From Roseovarius bejariae (GTDB lineage Bacteria > Pseudomonadota > Alphaproteobacteria > Rhodobacterales > Rhodobacteraceae), in NCBI RefSeq assembly GCF_009669325.1, contig NZ_SZWE01000001.1:2423501-2487500 (forward strand): 64,000 nt of DNA, written 5' to 3'. The first letter of the stretch is position 1. The number at the start of each line of letters is the position of its first letter. A program made the translations under genes and the position numbers. Below, piece after piece: positions 16,801 through 25,957 of this stretch. Under the pieces are notes generated by a model, which made no database searches, had not been told where the DNA came from, and saw only the letters and a program-made list of their open reading frames with translations.

Positions 16801-19800
16801 TTGGGCCGGGGCGCTATAGCCTTGCGCCGGAAATGGGGCGCGCGGGATATGAAAGCCTGTTTGCCATGCTGGACGAGGCCGGGGAGATGCCGGAGCGGAT
16901 CGGGCATTTCTGGCTGGTGACGCGGGATGAGAGTTTCCGCCCGGGTAGCAGTTTCTTTGACCGCAACATGGAACACGGGGTCTTTAGCCTGACGCATCTG
17001 GCGCAGGTTTTGGGCGAGCGGGATTTGGAAACTCCGGTGCATATCAGCGTTGTGACCACCGGGGCCGAACAGCTTTCCGATGAGGTCTTGCCGTATCCTG
17101 AGAAAGCGATTGTTGCAGCTTCGGCGGGGGTGGTCCCGCGCGAGGTACCGGGGCTGAGCATCGGGGTTTTGGATATTGCCCTGCCACTGCCGCGTGAGGT
17201 GAAGGGTGGGTTTTTCCGAAAGCCTGAGCGGGTGTTCGAACTTCCCGAGGGGGTGGTGAGCCAAGTCATGGAAGAGATCACCGCGACTCCGGGCAACTGG
17301 CAGGCGGTGCTGCGCAGGGGTAAGCGGTTCGAGAAAAGCTATGCGCCGGTTGAGTTGACGGATGCAGGCGAGGCCCCGGTTTGGCGCGAGGGCGGCACCT
17401 ATTTGATCAGCGGCGGGTTTGGCGGGATCGGCCTGACGGTTGCGCGGGACTTGCTGGAGAACTACGGGGCCAGTGTGGCGCTCTTGTCGCGTGGCGGGGT
17501 GCCTGCGCGCGACGAGTGGAAGGCTTACCTCATGGCGCATGCCAGCCATGACGCCACGGCCAAGCGTATTCGCGCGCTCCAAGAGCTTGAAGGCTTGGGC
17601 GGCAAGGTGATTGCCGTTTCGGGCGATATTGCCAATGCGCAGGACATGGCGCAGGTGAAAACCGAGGTCGAGGGGCGGTTTGGCCCTGTGACGGGCGTCA
17701 TTCATGCCGCCGGGGTCATCAACGATGGCCCGCTTCTGGCCAAGCGAGAGGCGGAGATGGACGCGGTATTCGCGCCCAAGATCACCGGGACGCGGGTGTT
17801 GGAGGGGCTGTTCCCCGATGGCAGCCTTGAGGTGCTGGTGCTCTTTGCCTCGTCGAGTACGGTGACGCGGCCGGCAGGTCAGGTGGATTACGCTGCCGCG
17901 AATGAGTACCTCAACGCCTATGCCAAGGCGCGCAAGGGCGATGCGACCAAGGTGATTGGCGTCAACTGGGGCGTCTGGGCCGAAGTGGGTATGGCCGCCG
18001 ATGCCATGGCCGCGCGCACGGGTGAGAGCAAAGAGGAATGGCGCGCCGTGGATCAGCCTTTGTTGGATGAGGCCGAGGGCGGCGCGCGGTTCCGCACCAC
18101 GTTCAGCGCCAAGAGCCATTGGGTGATCGACGGGCACCGGACCAAGGCGGGCGATGCCCTGTTGCCCGGCACCGGGTTTATCGAACTGGTGGCCGAGGCC
18201 ATGGCCGCACGCGGACAGACCACGCCGTTCGAGATCAGCGATCTGCATTTCCTGCGGGCCTTTGATGTGGCCGAGGGCGAGACCCGCGCGCTGGAACTGC
18301 ACATGGATGGGCCCGAGGTGGAGTTGCGCGGGGCCTGTACCGTGGAAGGCCGTGAGGGCACGGTTTTGAATGCGCAGGCCAATGTGACACCCCTTTCCGG
18401 AGCCGTGTCCAAGTGGATCGACATCGCGGCGGTTGAAAAACGCTGTGTCGTGCCGCGCGTGGCCGAGGCGGGGGGCCGTTTGAAGGCCCCGCAAGAGGTG
18501 CATCTTGAGTTCGGGGAGCGCTGGCATGTGTTGCGCGAGATGGCCTTGGGCCAAGCGGAAGGCTTGGCGCGGTTGAGCCTGCCCGAGGCATGTATGGGCG
18601 ATCTGGAGGCGGGGTATATCCTGCATCCCGGTCTGCTGGATCCGGCGACCGGCTGGGCGATGGGGTTGATCCCCGGCTACAAGGGCGATCACCTTTGGGT
18701 GCCTCTGTCTTATGGCACGGTGCGGGTCTTGCGCCCGCTACCCGGCGAGGTGGTCAGCTGGGTGCGCTTGGGCGAGGCCCAAGGGGAAAGCGCCAGCTTT
18801 GATATTTCGCTGTGTGATGCGCGCGGCAAGGTTTGCGTGGAGATCGAGAATTTCCGCATCACGCGGCTGGCCAGTGTCGAAGGGTTCGGCAAGCCCGCGC
18901 CGATTGCACCTTCGGAGGTGGAGTTCGCGGAGGGTGGCGCGGCGGCGCCTTTGTCGGCGGATGAAGAGCGGTTGTTGCACAACATCAGCCAAGGCATTCG
19001 CCCCGATGAGGGGGCCGTGGCCCTGCGCCGGGCGATGGGGCTGGGCCTGTCGCAGGTTGTGGTCAGTTCGCTGGACCTTGAGGCAATGATTGCTCAGGCC
19101 GAGGTAAGTGAGGTTGCAGACAGCGGCGAGGGCCAGAGTTTCGAGCGGCCCGATCTGGACGGGGATTTCCTGGCGCCACGCAATGCCATTGAAGAGGTTT
19201 TGGCCAAACAGTGGGAGAAACTGTTGGGCGTCAGCCCGGTGGGGGCTGAGGACAGCTTCTTTGATCTGGGCGGTCATTCCCTGATTGCCGTACGCCTGTT
19301 CGCGACGATCAAGAAGGAGTTCGGGGTGGAATTCCCGATCTCGGTTCTGTTCGAGGCGCCGACGATCGCGACGATTGCCGCGCGGATCGAGGCGCAGACT
19401 GGGCCTATGGCGGAAGCGGAGGGGGGCGAGGCCGTTGCCGCGCCCGCACAGCCGCAGAGCTTTACCCATCTTGTGGCGCTGAACAAAGGCGATGCGGCGC
19501 GCAAGCCGCCGCTGTTCATCGTGGCGGGCATGTTCGGTAATGTCCTGAACCTGCGGCACCTGGCGCAGCAGTTGGGCGAGGATCAGCCGGTTTATGGTGT
19601 GCAGGCCAAGGGCCTTGTGGGCGAGGACGAGCCGCACCGGCGCGTTGAAGAAGCTGCGGCTGATTACTTGGCGGAGATTCGTCAGGTGCAGCCGGAGGGG
19701 CCGTATCTGTTCGGTGGTTTCTCAGGCGGTGGGATCACCGCCTATGAGATGGCCCAGCAGGTAAAGGCCGAGGGCGGCAAGGTTGCCTTGCTGTGTATGT

Positions 19801-20321
19801 TGGACACGCCCTTGCCGGTGCGGCCCGATCTATCGCGCCGTGACAAGGCGCTGATCAAGCTGGCCGAGATCAAGCGCAAGGGGCCGGGGTATTTCAAGGA
19901 ATGGGCCATGAACCGCCTTGAGTGGGAATTGCGCAAGCGGCAAATCCAAAGCGACGATGCACAGGGCTTCAACAACCACAAGATCGAGACGGCCTTCCGT
20001 CAGGCGGTGGCGCAATATGACCTGAAGCCTTGGGATGGGCCGCTGCTCTTGTTCCGTCCGCCGCTGGATAAGCACTGGACGGTGTCGGGCGGCCATTGGG
20101 TGAGCGCGGCGCGCGAGTATGTCTTCCACGATAATCAGTGGGCGCAATGGGCGCTCAAGGTGCAGGTGATCGAAGTGCCCGGCGATCACGACAGCATGGT
20201 GCTTGATCCGAATGTTGCCGCCTTGGCGCGATACCTGTCCGCCGAAATTTCCCGCGTCACCGATGACGGGGCGCAAGGCGCGCCGGTATCGGATTGGGAC
20301 AGTGTGACAGCAGCGGAGTAA
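13848..20321 (+). CDS. Type I polyketide synthase, KS-AT-KR-DH-ACP-TE
   Basis: A 2157-aa single-module PKS (numbering from ATG 13848; an alternative ATG at 13788 adds 20 residues). The KS has C193 (TACSTS), H329 (CHGTG) and H369 (NIGHL). The AT has S642 in GHSMGE, with IAAH where malonyl enzymes have HAFH. A structural KR half (about 920-1170) precedes the catalytic KR with GGFGGIG at 1189-1195 and Y1348. A hotdog DH follows, with H1430 and D1598. The ACP carries S1811 in DLGGHSL and the TE S1959 in GFSGG. It would make a reduced, dehydrated acyl unit released by the TE. DH after KR is opposite to the usual order. Its ACP probably needs the PPTase encoded downstream. Confidence 0.93.
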   Translation: MSNAVNEWVTSERMQSGGEDPIAIVGMAVDLPGAPTVNKFWDNLRDGIESIEPLDEEALLAAGETPERMHHKDYVASAARMAAFDEFDAEFFGFSAKEAAILDPQHRKFMEVTWGALENAGHMPERFKGDIGVYAGCGMGSYFYFNICSNPGLLDDVGMFLLRHTGNDKDFLATRISHILDLKGPSINIQTACSTSLVAVHYACNALRQGDCDMALAGGVTIELPHGRGYVFKENEILSPDGHCHAFDHRAKGTVFGSGAGCVALRRLSDAVADGDHIWAVIRGSAVNNDGADKASYLAPSVDGQAAAVSKALENAGVSPETVDYVECHGTGTYLGDPIEVSALSEAFSKGTDATGYCRIGSVKTNIGHLDTAAGVASLTKASLALHHKQMPPSLGYEAPNPAIDFETSPFAVNDSLRDWDGRGSPRRAGVNSLGVGGTNAHAVLEEAPARGPSDESDWPFHVLCLSGRSKSALEGNSRALAAHLRANPEADLADVAWTLKEGRRAFGKRRVLVAESALEAAELLETGDTRRVFTHDALGPSPEVVFMFPGGGAQYVDMARDLYETEPVFAEWMDRGLDHLQAQLDYDIRALWMPEEGGAEAARERLKQPSVQLPLIMIVEYALAQLWMSWGVKPAALVGHSMGENTAACLAGVMAFEDCIDLVLLRGRLFDTVPKGGMLSISLPVAEIEALVGDDLDIASVNAPELSAVSGPDAALDALAEKLDAMGAEYSRVAIDIAAHSRMLDPILAKFREFLAGLELNAPNLPVMSNRTGAVLTAEEATSPDYWTAQLRNRVEFAACVEALAAVPGRVYLEVGPGKALSSLAQMSPEVAPGQVLSSLRHPDQDMADDAYFLGVIGRLWACGVEADWSQIWGEAKRQRLPLPGYAFQRKRYFIEPGTAAVSEAAPRALMRQEDMADWGWRAKWVPRFAESELVADADLAALPVQNWLFFMDDAGVAEAAAERLDSAGHRVVRVVSGDTTQALGPGRYSLAPEMGRAGYESLFAMLDEAGEMPERIGHFWLVTRDESFRPGSSFFDRNMEHGVFSLTHLAQVLGERDLETPVHISVVTTGAEQLSDEVLPYPEKAIVAASAGVVPREVPGLSIGVLDIALPLPREVKGGFFRKPERVFELPEGVVSQVMEEITATPGNWQAVLRRGKRFEKSYAPVELTDAGEAPVWREGGTYLISGGFGGIGLTVARDLLENYGASVALLSRGGVPARDEWKAYLMAHASHDATAKRIRALQELEGLGGKVIAVSGDIANAQDMAQVKTEVEGRFGPVTGVIHAAGVINDGPLLAKREAEMDAVFAPKITGTRVLEGLFPDGSLEVLVLFASSSTVTRPAGQVDYAAANEYLNAYAKARKGDATKVIGVNWGVWAEVGMAADAMAARTGESKEEWRAVDQPLLDEAEGGARFRTTFSAKSHWVIDGHRTKAGDALLPGTGFIELVAEAMAARGQTTPFEISDLHFLRAFDVAEGETRALELHMDGPEVELRGACTVEGREGTVLNAQANVTPLSGAVSKWIDIAAVEKRCVVPRVAEAGGRLKAPQEVHLEFGERWHVLREMALGQAEGLARLSLPEACMGDLEAGYILHPGLLDPATGWAMGLIPGYKGDHLWVPLSYGTVRVLRPLPGEVVSWVRLGEAQGESASFDISLCDARGKVCVEIENFRITRLASVEGFGKPAPIAPSEVEFAEGGAAAPLSADEERLLHNISQGIRPDEGAVALRRAMGLGLSQVVVSSLDLEAMIAQAEVSEVADSGEGQSFERPDLDGDFLAPRNAIEEVLAKQWEKLLGVSPVGAEDSFFDLGGHSLIAVRLFATIKKEFGVEFPISVLFEAPTIATIAARIEAQTGPMAEAEGGEAVAAPAQPQSFTHLVALNKGDAARKPPLFIVAGMFGNVLNLRHLAQQLGEDQPVYGVQAKGLVGEDEPHRRVEEAAADYLAEIRQVQPEGPYLFGGFSGGGITAYEMAQQVKAEGGKVALLCMLDTPLPVRPDLSRRDKALIKLAEIKRKGPGYFKEWAMNRLEWELRKRQIQSDDAQGFNNHKIETAFRQAVAQYDLKPWDGPLLLFRPPLDKHWTVSGGHWVSAAREYVFHDNQWAQWALKVQVIEVPGDHDSMVLDPNVAALARYLSAEISRVTDDGAQGAPVSDWDSVTAAE

Positions 20322-20324
20322 AAT

Positions 20325-21338
20325 GTGACCCAGCCAAGAATCCTCACGGTGATCCTGAATTATCGCACGCCCGACTTGACGTTGAAGGCGACGGAAGCCG
20401 CCGTGCGCGAGATGCGCGGATTGGGTGGTGAAGTCGTCATCGTCGATAATGCCTCGGGTGATGGGTCATTCGAGGTCATCAAGGCCAAGGGAGAGCAGGA
20501 AGGCTGGACCAAGGACGGGTTTTTGCGGGTTGTGCAAAGCCCGGAAAACGGCGGTTTTGGTGCGGGCAATAATTTCGGCATGCGGTTGGCGATGTCCTCG
20601 GGCGAGGAGCCGGATTTCTTCTATGTCCTGAATTCCGATGCTTGGCCCGATCCGGGGGCGGTGGAAAAACTGCTGGATGTGATGCAGGCCGAGCCACGCG
20701 CGGGGCTGGTGGGCAGCTATATCAAGGGCACCGATGGGGTGCCGCATTGCACGGTCTTCCGCTTCCCGTCGGCCAGTGGCGAATTCGAAGGTGCGGCGCG
20801 GACCGGGGTTATCACCAAGATGTTCAAATCTTCGGTCGTGCCGATGGAGATCCCGACGCAGACCGCCCAGGTGGATTGGGTGGCCGGGGCCTCGGTGCTG
20901 ATGCGGCGCGAAATGTTGGATGAGATCGGCCTCTTTGATGAAAGGTTTTTCCTTTACTACGAGGAAACCGAACTCTGCCGCCGGGCCGCGCAGGCAGGGT
21001 GGCAAACGTTTTACGTGCCGGGTAGCGAGGTGGCGCATGTCGGCTCGGCCTCGACCGAGATGAAGGCTTGGGCGCGCACGCCGCGGTATTGGTTCGACTC
21101 GCGGTTTTACTATTTCACCAAGGTGCACGGGCGGGCCTATGCCATTTGGGCCACGCTGGCGCGATTGGCGGGCTGTGGCATTTACGGCTTGCGACGTCTG
21201 TTGACCGGAAAACCGCAGCGCGACCCGCCCGGTTTTACCCGTGATCTTCTTTCCCATTTTCTGGCTGCGCTTGTGTCGCGCGGTCCATCCCGGCGCGATG
21301 TTTCCTTGGCCCGGCCTATGACGGAGGACAACAAATGA
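20325..21338 (+). CDS. Glycosyltransferase family 2, rhamnosyltransferase-like
   Basis: A 337-aa GT2 enzyme starting at GTG 20325, four bases after the PKS stop. VILNYRTPDLTLKA, VVIVDNASGDGS and FFYVLNSDAWPDP (DxD-like) are typical of WbbL/RfbF-type rhamnosyltransferases, with GLFDERFFLYYEETELCRRA as the acceptor-side signature. The ATG of the NRPS overlaps its stop. Being sandwiched between PKS and NRPS implies that it acts on the same product, probably adding a deoxyhexose; this is inference from order only. Confidence 0.9.
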   Translation: MTQPRILTVILNYRTPDLTLKATEAAVREMRGLGGEVVIVDNASGDGSFEVIKAKGEQEGWTKDGFLRVVQSPENGGFGAGNNFGMRLAMSSGEEPDFFYVLNSDAWPDPGAVEKLLDVMQAEPRAGLVGSYIKGTDGVPHCTVFRFPSASGEFEGAARTGVITKMFKSSVVPMEIPTQTAQVDWVAGASVLMRREMLDEIGLFDERFFLYYEETELCRRAAQAGWQTFYVPGSEVAHVGSASTEMKAWARTPRYWFDSRFYYFTKVHGRAYAIWATLARLAGCGIYGLRRLLTGKPQRDPPGFTRDLLSHFLAALVSRGPSRRDVSLARPMTEDNK

Positions 21339-24300
21339 CCTCATTCTCCACGCTTTTGATTGGTGACGAATCCCTTTTGGTGGGTTGCGGTGAGCACCTG
21401 CTTGAAAAGGGCCACGGTATTGCGGCGGTTGTGACGCGTGATGCGGGCGTTCGGACTTGGGCCGAAGGGAAGGGCATTGCCGTGATCGAGGCCATGGGCG
21501 ATGTGGCCCAAGAGGTTGCGCCGGGTTCGGTGGATTGGCTGCTGAGTATTGCCAACCTGCGGGTCATCCCGCAGGCCGTGCTGGATTTGCCTGCAAAGGG
21601 GGCTGTGAACTTTCACGACGGGCCTTTGCCGCGTTATGCGGGATTGAACACCCCGGTTTGGGCGATCCTGAACGGGGAATCCGGGCATGGCATCACATGG
21701 CATATGATCGAGGGCGGCATCGACGAGGGCGACATCCTTGAGCAACGCATGGTGCCGATTGCCGAGGATGAAACGGCCTTTAGCCTGAACTCCAAGTGTT
21801 ATGCGGCGGCGATGGACAGTTTCCCGACGCTGGTTGCACAATTGGAAAGCGGGGAGTTGCAGCGTCAGGCGCAAGATCTGTCGCAGCGCAGTTATTACGG
21901 GTTGGATCATTGCGCGCCGGCGGCCGCGCATCTGGATTTCAGCAAACCGGCGGCGGAGGTCGCGCGCATGGTGCGGGCCTTGGATTTCGGCGGGTATCGC
22001 AACCCGGTGGCCACGGCCAAGGTTACGTTGGATGCGCAATTGGTGAGCGTGGGACAGGCCGAGGCGGAAAGCACTGTCAGCACCGCCGCGCCGGGGACGG
22101 TTTTGGAGGTTATGTCAGACCGATTGCGCGTGGCGACGGACGGCGGGGTTGTCGTTCTGTCGGCGTTGCGCAGCACCAAGGGGCAACCGATTGATCCGGC
22201 GCGTTTGGTGAATGCGGGGGATGTTCTGGTCATGCCCGATGTGGCCGCCTTTGAGGCAGCCGCCAAGCGAGCGGCGAAAGCCGAGGCGGCGTGGATCAAT
22301 GCGCTGTCGGCGATGCAACCTGCGGACCTGCCCTTGGCGCACGCTTCGGAAGACGGGCCGACGTGGCAGAGCGTGGATATGCCCGCTGTTTCGGAACTGG
22401 ACGAGGCGGGGATCGCGGCGGTGGCGCTGGCATGGTGCCGGATGAGTTGCGGCAACCGGGCGGCGACGCTGGCCTATACCGACGCCGGGCTTGATGAGGC
22501 GGCGCAGGCCGCGCCGGGCCTCTTGGCGCACTGGGTGCCATTGGGGGTGAATGAGGCCGCGACCGGGACTCTTGGGGCGGTACGCGACGCCTTGGGCAAA
22601 CAGATCACCCGCGCGGCGGAAAAGGGCGGCTTTGCCGCAGATCTGGCTTTGCGTCTGCCCGAATTGGACGGGTTAAGCGTGCCGCAAATGGCCCTCCACC
22701 GTGGGCAGGACGCGCCAGTGGCCGAAAGTGTTGTGACGCTGGCCGTGGCGGGCGATCAGATGCGTCTGCACTATGATGCCGCGCGGCTTTCGCCCGAGGC
22801 GGTAGACCTTTTGGCAGTGCGCTTGAAAGTGGCTTTGGAAGCCTGCGCCAAGGCGGGCGATGCCGTGGCCTTGGTCGACCTGGCCCCCTTGCCGGACGGC
22901 GAGGCACGGCAGGTGACGGAAGGCTGGAACGATACGCTTGCCGATCTGGATGGGCCTTTGACCATTCATGCCGGGTTCGAGGCGCAGGCCGAGAAAACGC
23001 CCGGGGCTGTGGCACTGGTCTTTGAAGATCAGGAATTGAGCTATGCCGCATTGAACGGGCGGGCCAATGCCATGGCGCAGGTGCTGCGCGATCAAGGTGT
23101 CGCGCCGGGAAGCCATGTGGGCCTTTGCGTGCATCGCGGGCCGGAGTTGTTGATTGGCGCGCTGGCCATTCTGAAGGCGGGCGGGGCCTATGTGCCGCTT
23201 GATCCGGCCTATCCGGCGGATCGCTTGGCGCATTACGTGACCGACAGTCAGGCCAGCGTGGTTCTGACGCAGGAGGGCTTGCGCGGCACGCTGCCCGATA
23301 CCGGGGCCAAGGTCGTGACCTTCGAGGCGCACCCCGAAGTGGCCGAAGGGTTGGCCGAAAACGTGGACGGCGGTGCGGGCGCGGATGATCTGGCCTATGT
23401 GATTTATACCTCCGGCTCTACCGGGACGCCCAAGGGCGTGATGGTGGAACATGGCAATGTCGCCAATTTCTTCACCGGCATGGATACCGCCGTGGACCAC
23501 GAGAACGGTGGCGTCTGGATGGCGGTAACAAGCCTTGCCTTCGATATTTCGGTGCTGGAGCTGTTCTATACGCTGGCGCGGGGTTTCAAGCTGGTTCTGG
23601 TCAGCGACGAAGGGCGCGCGGCGGTTTCGAACGGTGCGATCAGCGGGTCGGGCCGGAGGGCCGATTTCAGCCTGTATTACTGGAGCAATGATTGCGAGGC
23701 CGGGCGCGGCAAATATGAACTTCTGTTGGAGGGTGCGAAGTTTGCCGATGCCAATGGCTTTGACGCGCTTTGGACGCCCGAGCGGCATTTCCACGCTTTT
23801 GGCGGGCCTTACCCCAACCCGGCGGTGACCGGGGCGGCGGTGGCCGCAATCACCCAGAACATCCAGGTGCGCGCCGGGAGTTGCGTGGCACCCCTGCACC
23901 ATCCCGCCCGGATTGCCGAGGAATGGTCGGTGATCGACAACCTGACCAATGGCGGGGCGGGGCTTGCCATGGCGGCGGGCTGGCACCCCAATGATTTTGT
24001 GCTGCGCCCGGAAAACACGCCGCCCGCGAACAAGCAGGGGATGTTCGACGCCATCGACCAGGTGCGCCGCCTGTGGCGCGGCGAGGCTGTGGAGTTTCCC
24101 AATGACAAGGGCGAGATGCTGCCGGTGCAGACACAGCCGCGCCCGGTGAGCGAGGATATTCCCATCTGGGTCACCACGGCGGGCAACCCCGAGACGTGGC
24201 GCGAAGCGGGCCGCATCGGCGCGCATGTCCTGACCCACCTTCTGGGCCAGAGTATCGACGAGGTGGGCGAGAAGATCACGCTTTACCACGATGCCCTGCG

Positions 24301-25957
24301 CGAGAGCGGTTTTGACCCGGAGGATTTCACCGTGACGGTGATGCTGCACACCCTGATCGGTGAAGATCGCGAGGCCGTGCGCGAAATCGCCAAGGGGCCG
24401 TTGCAGGACTATCTGCGCAGTGCAGCGGGTCTGATCAAGCAATATGCCTGGGCCTTTCCGGCGTTCAAGAAACCCAAGGGCGTGGACAACCCGTTCCAGC
24501 TTGACCTGTCGGCGCTGGACGAGGATGCGATGGAGGCGATCCTTGAGTTCGCCTTTGATCGCTATTTCAACGATTCCGGCCTGTTCGGCACGGTCGAGGA
24601 CGGCATCGCACGGGTTGAGCAACTCAAGCAACTTGGCGTCGACGAGGTGGCCTGCCTGATCGATTATGGCATCGACAACGCGCATGTTCTGGAGGGGTTG
24701 ACCCATCTGGCGAAGGTGTGCGAGCGGTCGAATGCGGCGGCGGAACTGGCCGAGGATGATTTCTCGATCGCCGCACAAATCATTCGCCATGACGTGACCC
24801 ATATGCAGTGTACGCCCAGCATGGCGCGGATGCTGTGCATGAACGATGAGGCGCGGCTGGCGCTGGGCCGGGTGAAGCATCTGTATCTGGGCGGTGAGGC
24901 CCTTCCCGGGAGCTTGGTGGATGATCTGCGCCGCTGCACGCGGGCGCAGATCACCAATATGTATGGACCCACGGAAACCACGATCTGGTCGGCGGTGCAG
25001 GCGGTGGATGCATCGGTCAGCGGGACAGGGGCCGTGGCCATCGGCAGGCCCATCGGCAATACCTCGGTCTATGTGTTGAACGAGGCTGGTCAGCCCTGTC
25101 CGGTGGGTGTTCCCGGTGAGTTGTTGATCGGCGGCAAGGGCGTTGCGCGTGGCTATTGGCAGCGGGACGAGTTGACGGAGGACCGCTTCGTTCCCGATCA
25201 TGTCACGGGGCATGGCCGGATGTACCGCACCGGCGATCTGGTGGCCTGGAGTGCCGAGGGGCGGCTGATCTTCCTTGGTCGCAGCGACCATCAGGTGAAA
25301 ATCCGGGGCCAGCGGATCGAACTGGGCGAGATCGAAGCGCGGCTTGCCGGGCATTCATCGGTACGCGAGGCGGTTGTGATCGCCCGGGAGGGTGCGGGCG
25401 ACGTGCCAGAACTGGTGGGGTATGTCATCGCCGATACCGACGTGACCGAGGAAACCCTGCGCGGGCATCTGTCGGAGGCGCTACCCGAGGTCATGGTGCC
25501 GCGTCATGTCGTGACGCTGGACCATTTCCCGTTGACCCCGAATAAGAAAATCGACCGCAATGCCCTACCGGCGCCCGAGGCGAAGGCCGAACCCGAAGCC
25601 GTGGTGGAGGCCCCGGCGAAAGGCGGTAGCGCCGAGACCATCGCGCGTATCTGGGGGCGGGTTCTGGGCGTGCAAGGCGTGCAGGGTAGCGACAGTTTCT
25701 TCGAACTGGGGGGGCATTCCCTTCTGGCGGTGCAGGCGCACCGCGAAATCCGCGGCGAACTGGAAGTGGCCAAGCTGGCGATCACGGATATTTTCCGGTT
25801 CCCCGTCTTGAACGCACTGGCGGCGCATGTGGATGGATTGTTGGGCACGACGCCCGAACCGGCAGCCGAACCTGCGGCCGAGGACGCGCCGGATGTCAGT
25901 GAAACGATGTCGCGGCGGCGGGCCATGCGGGCGAACCGGGGGCGTCGCGCGGGATGA
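21335..25957 (+). CDS. NRPS module: formyltransferase - adenylation split by luciferase-like monooxygenase - carrier
   Basis: 1540 aa. Residues 1-175 are a methionyl-tRNA-formyltransferase-like domain with N92, H94 and D130 conserved, followed by an FMT C-terminal-like domain to about 305. Residues 310-535 resemble the C-terminal half of a condensation domain without HHxxxDG. The adenylation domain starts near 540: A3 at 691-701, A4 FDIS at 736-739, A5 YGPTETT at 1210-1216, A7 YRTGD at 1297-1301, A10 NKKIDRNAL at 1403-1411. Between A4 and A5, residues 776-1115 are a complete FMN-dependent luciferase-like monooxygenase of the MupA/Atu3671 type. The carrier serine is S1462. Pocket residues by eye read D-I-L-Q-Y-G-M-I-W-K, near the glycine code. 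There is no thioesterase. Confidence 0.93.
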   Translation: MTSFSTLLIGDESLLVGCGEHLLEKGHGIAAVVTRDAGVRTWAEGKGIAVIEAMGDVAQEVAPGSVDWLLSIANLRVIPQAVLDLPAKGAVNFHDGPLPRYAGLNTPVWAILNGESGHGITWHMIEGGIDEGDILEQRMVPIAEDETAFSLNSKCYAAAMDSFPTLVAQLESGELQRQAQDLSQRSYYGLDHCAPAAAHLDFSKPAAEVARMVRALDFGGYRNPVATAKVTLDAQLVSVGQAEAESTVSTAAPGTVLEVMSDRLRVATDGGVVVLSALRSTKGQPIDPARLVNAGDVLVMPDVAAFEAAAKRAAKAEAAWINALSAMQPADLPLAHASEDGPTWQSVDMPAVSELDEAGIAAVALAWCRMSCGNRAATLAYTDAGLDEAAQAAPGLLAHWVPLGVNEAATGTLGAVRDALGKQITRAAEKGGFAADLALRLPELDGLSVPQMALHRGQDAPVAESVVTLAVAGDQMRLHYDAARLSPEAVDLLAVRLKVALEACAKAGDAVALVDLAPLPDGEARQVTEGWNDTLADLDGPLTIHAGFEAQAEKTPGAVALVFEDQELSYAALNGRANAMAQVLRDQGVAPGSHVGLCVHRGPELLIGALAILKAGGAYVPLDPAYPADRLAHYVTDSQASVVLTQEGLRGTLPDTGAKVVTFEAHPEVAEGLAENVDGGAGADDLAYVIYTSGSTGTPKGVMVEHGNVANFFTGMDTAVDHENGGVWMAVTSLAFDISVLELFYTLARGFKLVLVSDEGRAAVSNGAISGSGRRADFSLYYWSNDCEAGRGKYELLLEGAKFADANGFDALWTPERHFHAFGGPYPNPAVTGAAVAAITQNIQVRAGSCVAPLHHPARIAEEWSVIDNLTNGGAGLAMAAGWHPNDFVLRPENTPPANKQGMFDAIDQVRRLWRGEAVEFPNDKGEMLPVQTQPRPVSEDIPIWVTTAGNPETWREAGRIGAHVLTHLLGQSIDEVGEKITLYHDALRESGFDPEDFTVTVMLHTLIGEDREAVREIAKGPLQDYLRSAAGLIKQYAWAFPAFKKPKGVDNPFQLDLSALDEDAMEAILEFAFDRYFNDSGLFGTVEDGIARVEQLKQLGVDEVACLIDYGIDNAHVLEGLTHLAKVCERSNAAAELAEDDFSIAAQIIRHDVTHMQCTPSMARMLCMNDEARLALGRVKHLYLGGEALPGSLVDDLRRCTRAQITNMYGPTETTIWSAVQAVDASVSGTGAVAIGRPIGNTSVYVLNEAGQPCPVGVPGELLIGGKGVARGYWQRDELTEDRFVPDHVTGHGRMYRTGDLVAWSAEGRLIFLGRSDHQVKIRGQRIELGEIEARLAGHSSVREAVVIAREGAGDVPELVGYVIADTDVTEETLRGHLSEALPEVMVPRHVVTLDHFPLTPNKKIDRNALPAPEAKAEPEAVVEAPAKGGSAETIARIWGRVLGVQGVQGSDSFFELGGHSLLAVQAHREIRGELEVAKLAITDIFRFPVLNALAAHVDGLLGTTPEPAAEPAAEDAPDVSETMSRRRAMRANRGRRAG

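Noticed and set aside
16410..18692. Long open frame antisense to the PKS (760 codons)
   Set aside because: It is opposite to clear KS-AT-KR-DH coding sequence, rich in His/Arg/Pro/Gly, and shows no family motif: a shadow of high-GC coding.
22673..25354. Long open frame antisense to the NRPS (893 codons)
   Set aside because: Same reason; composition is typical of antisense shadows, and the NRPS motifs on the plus strand are unambiguous.
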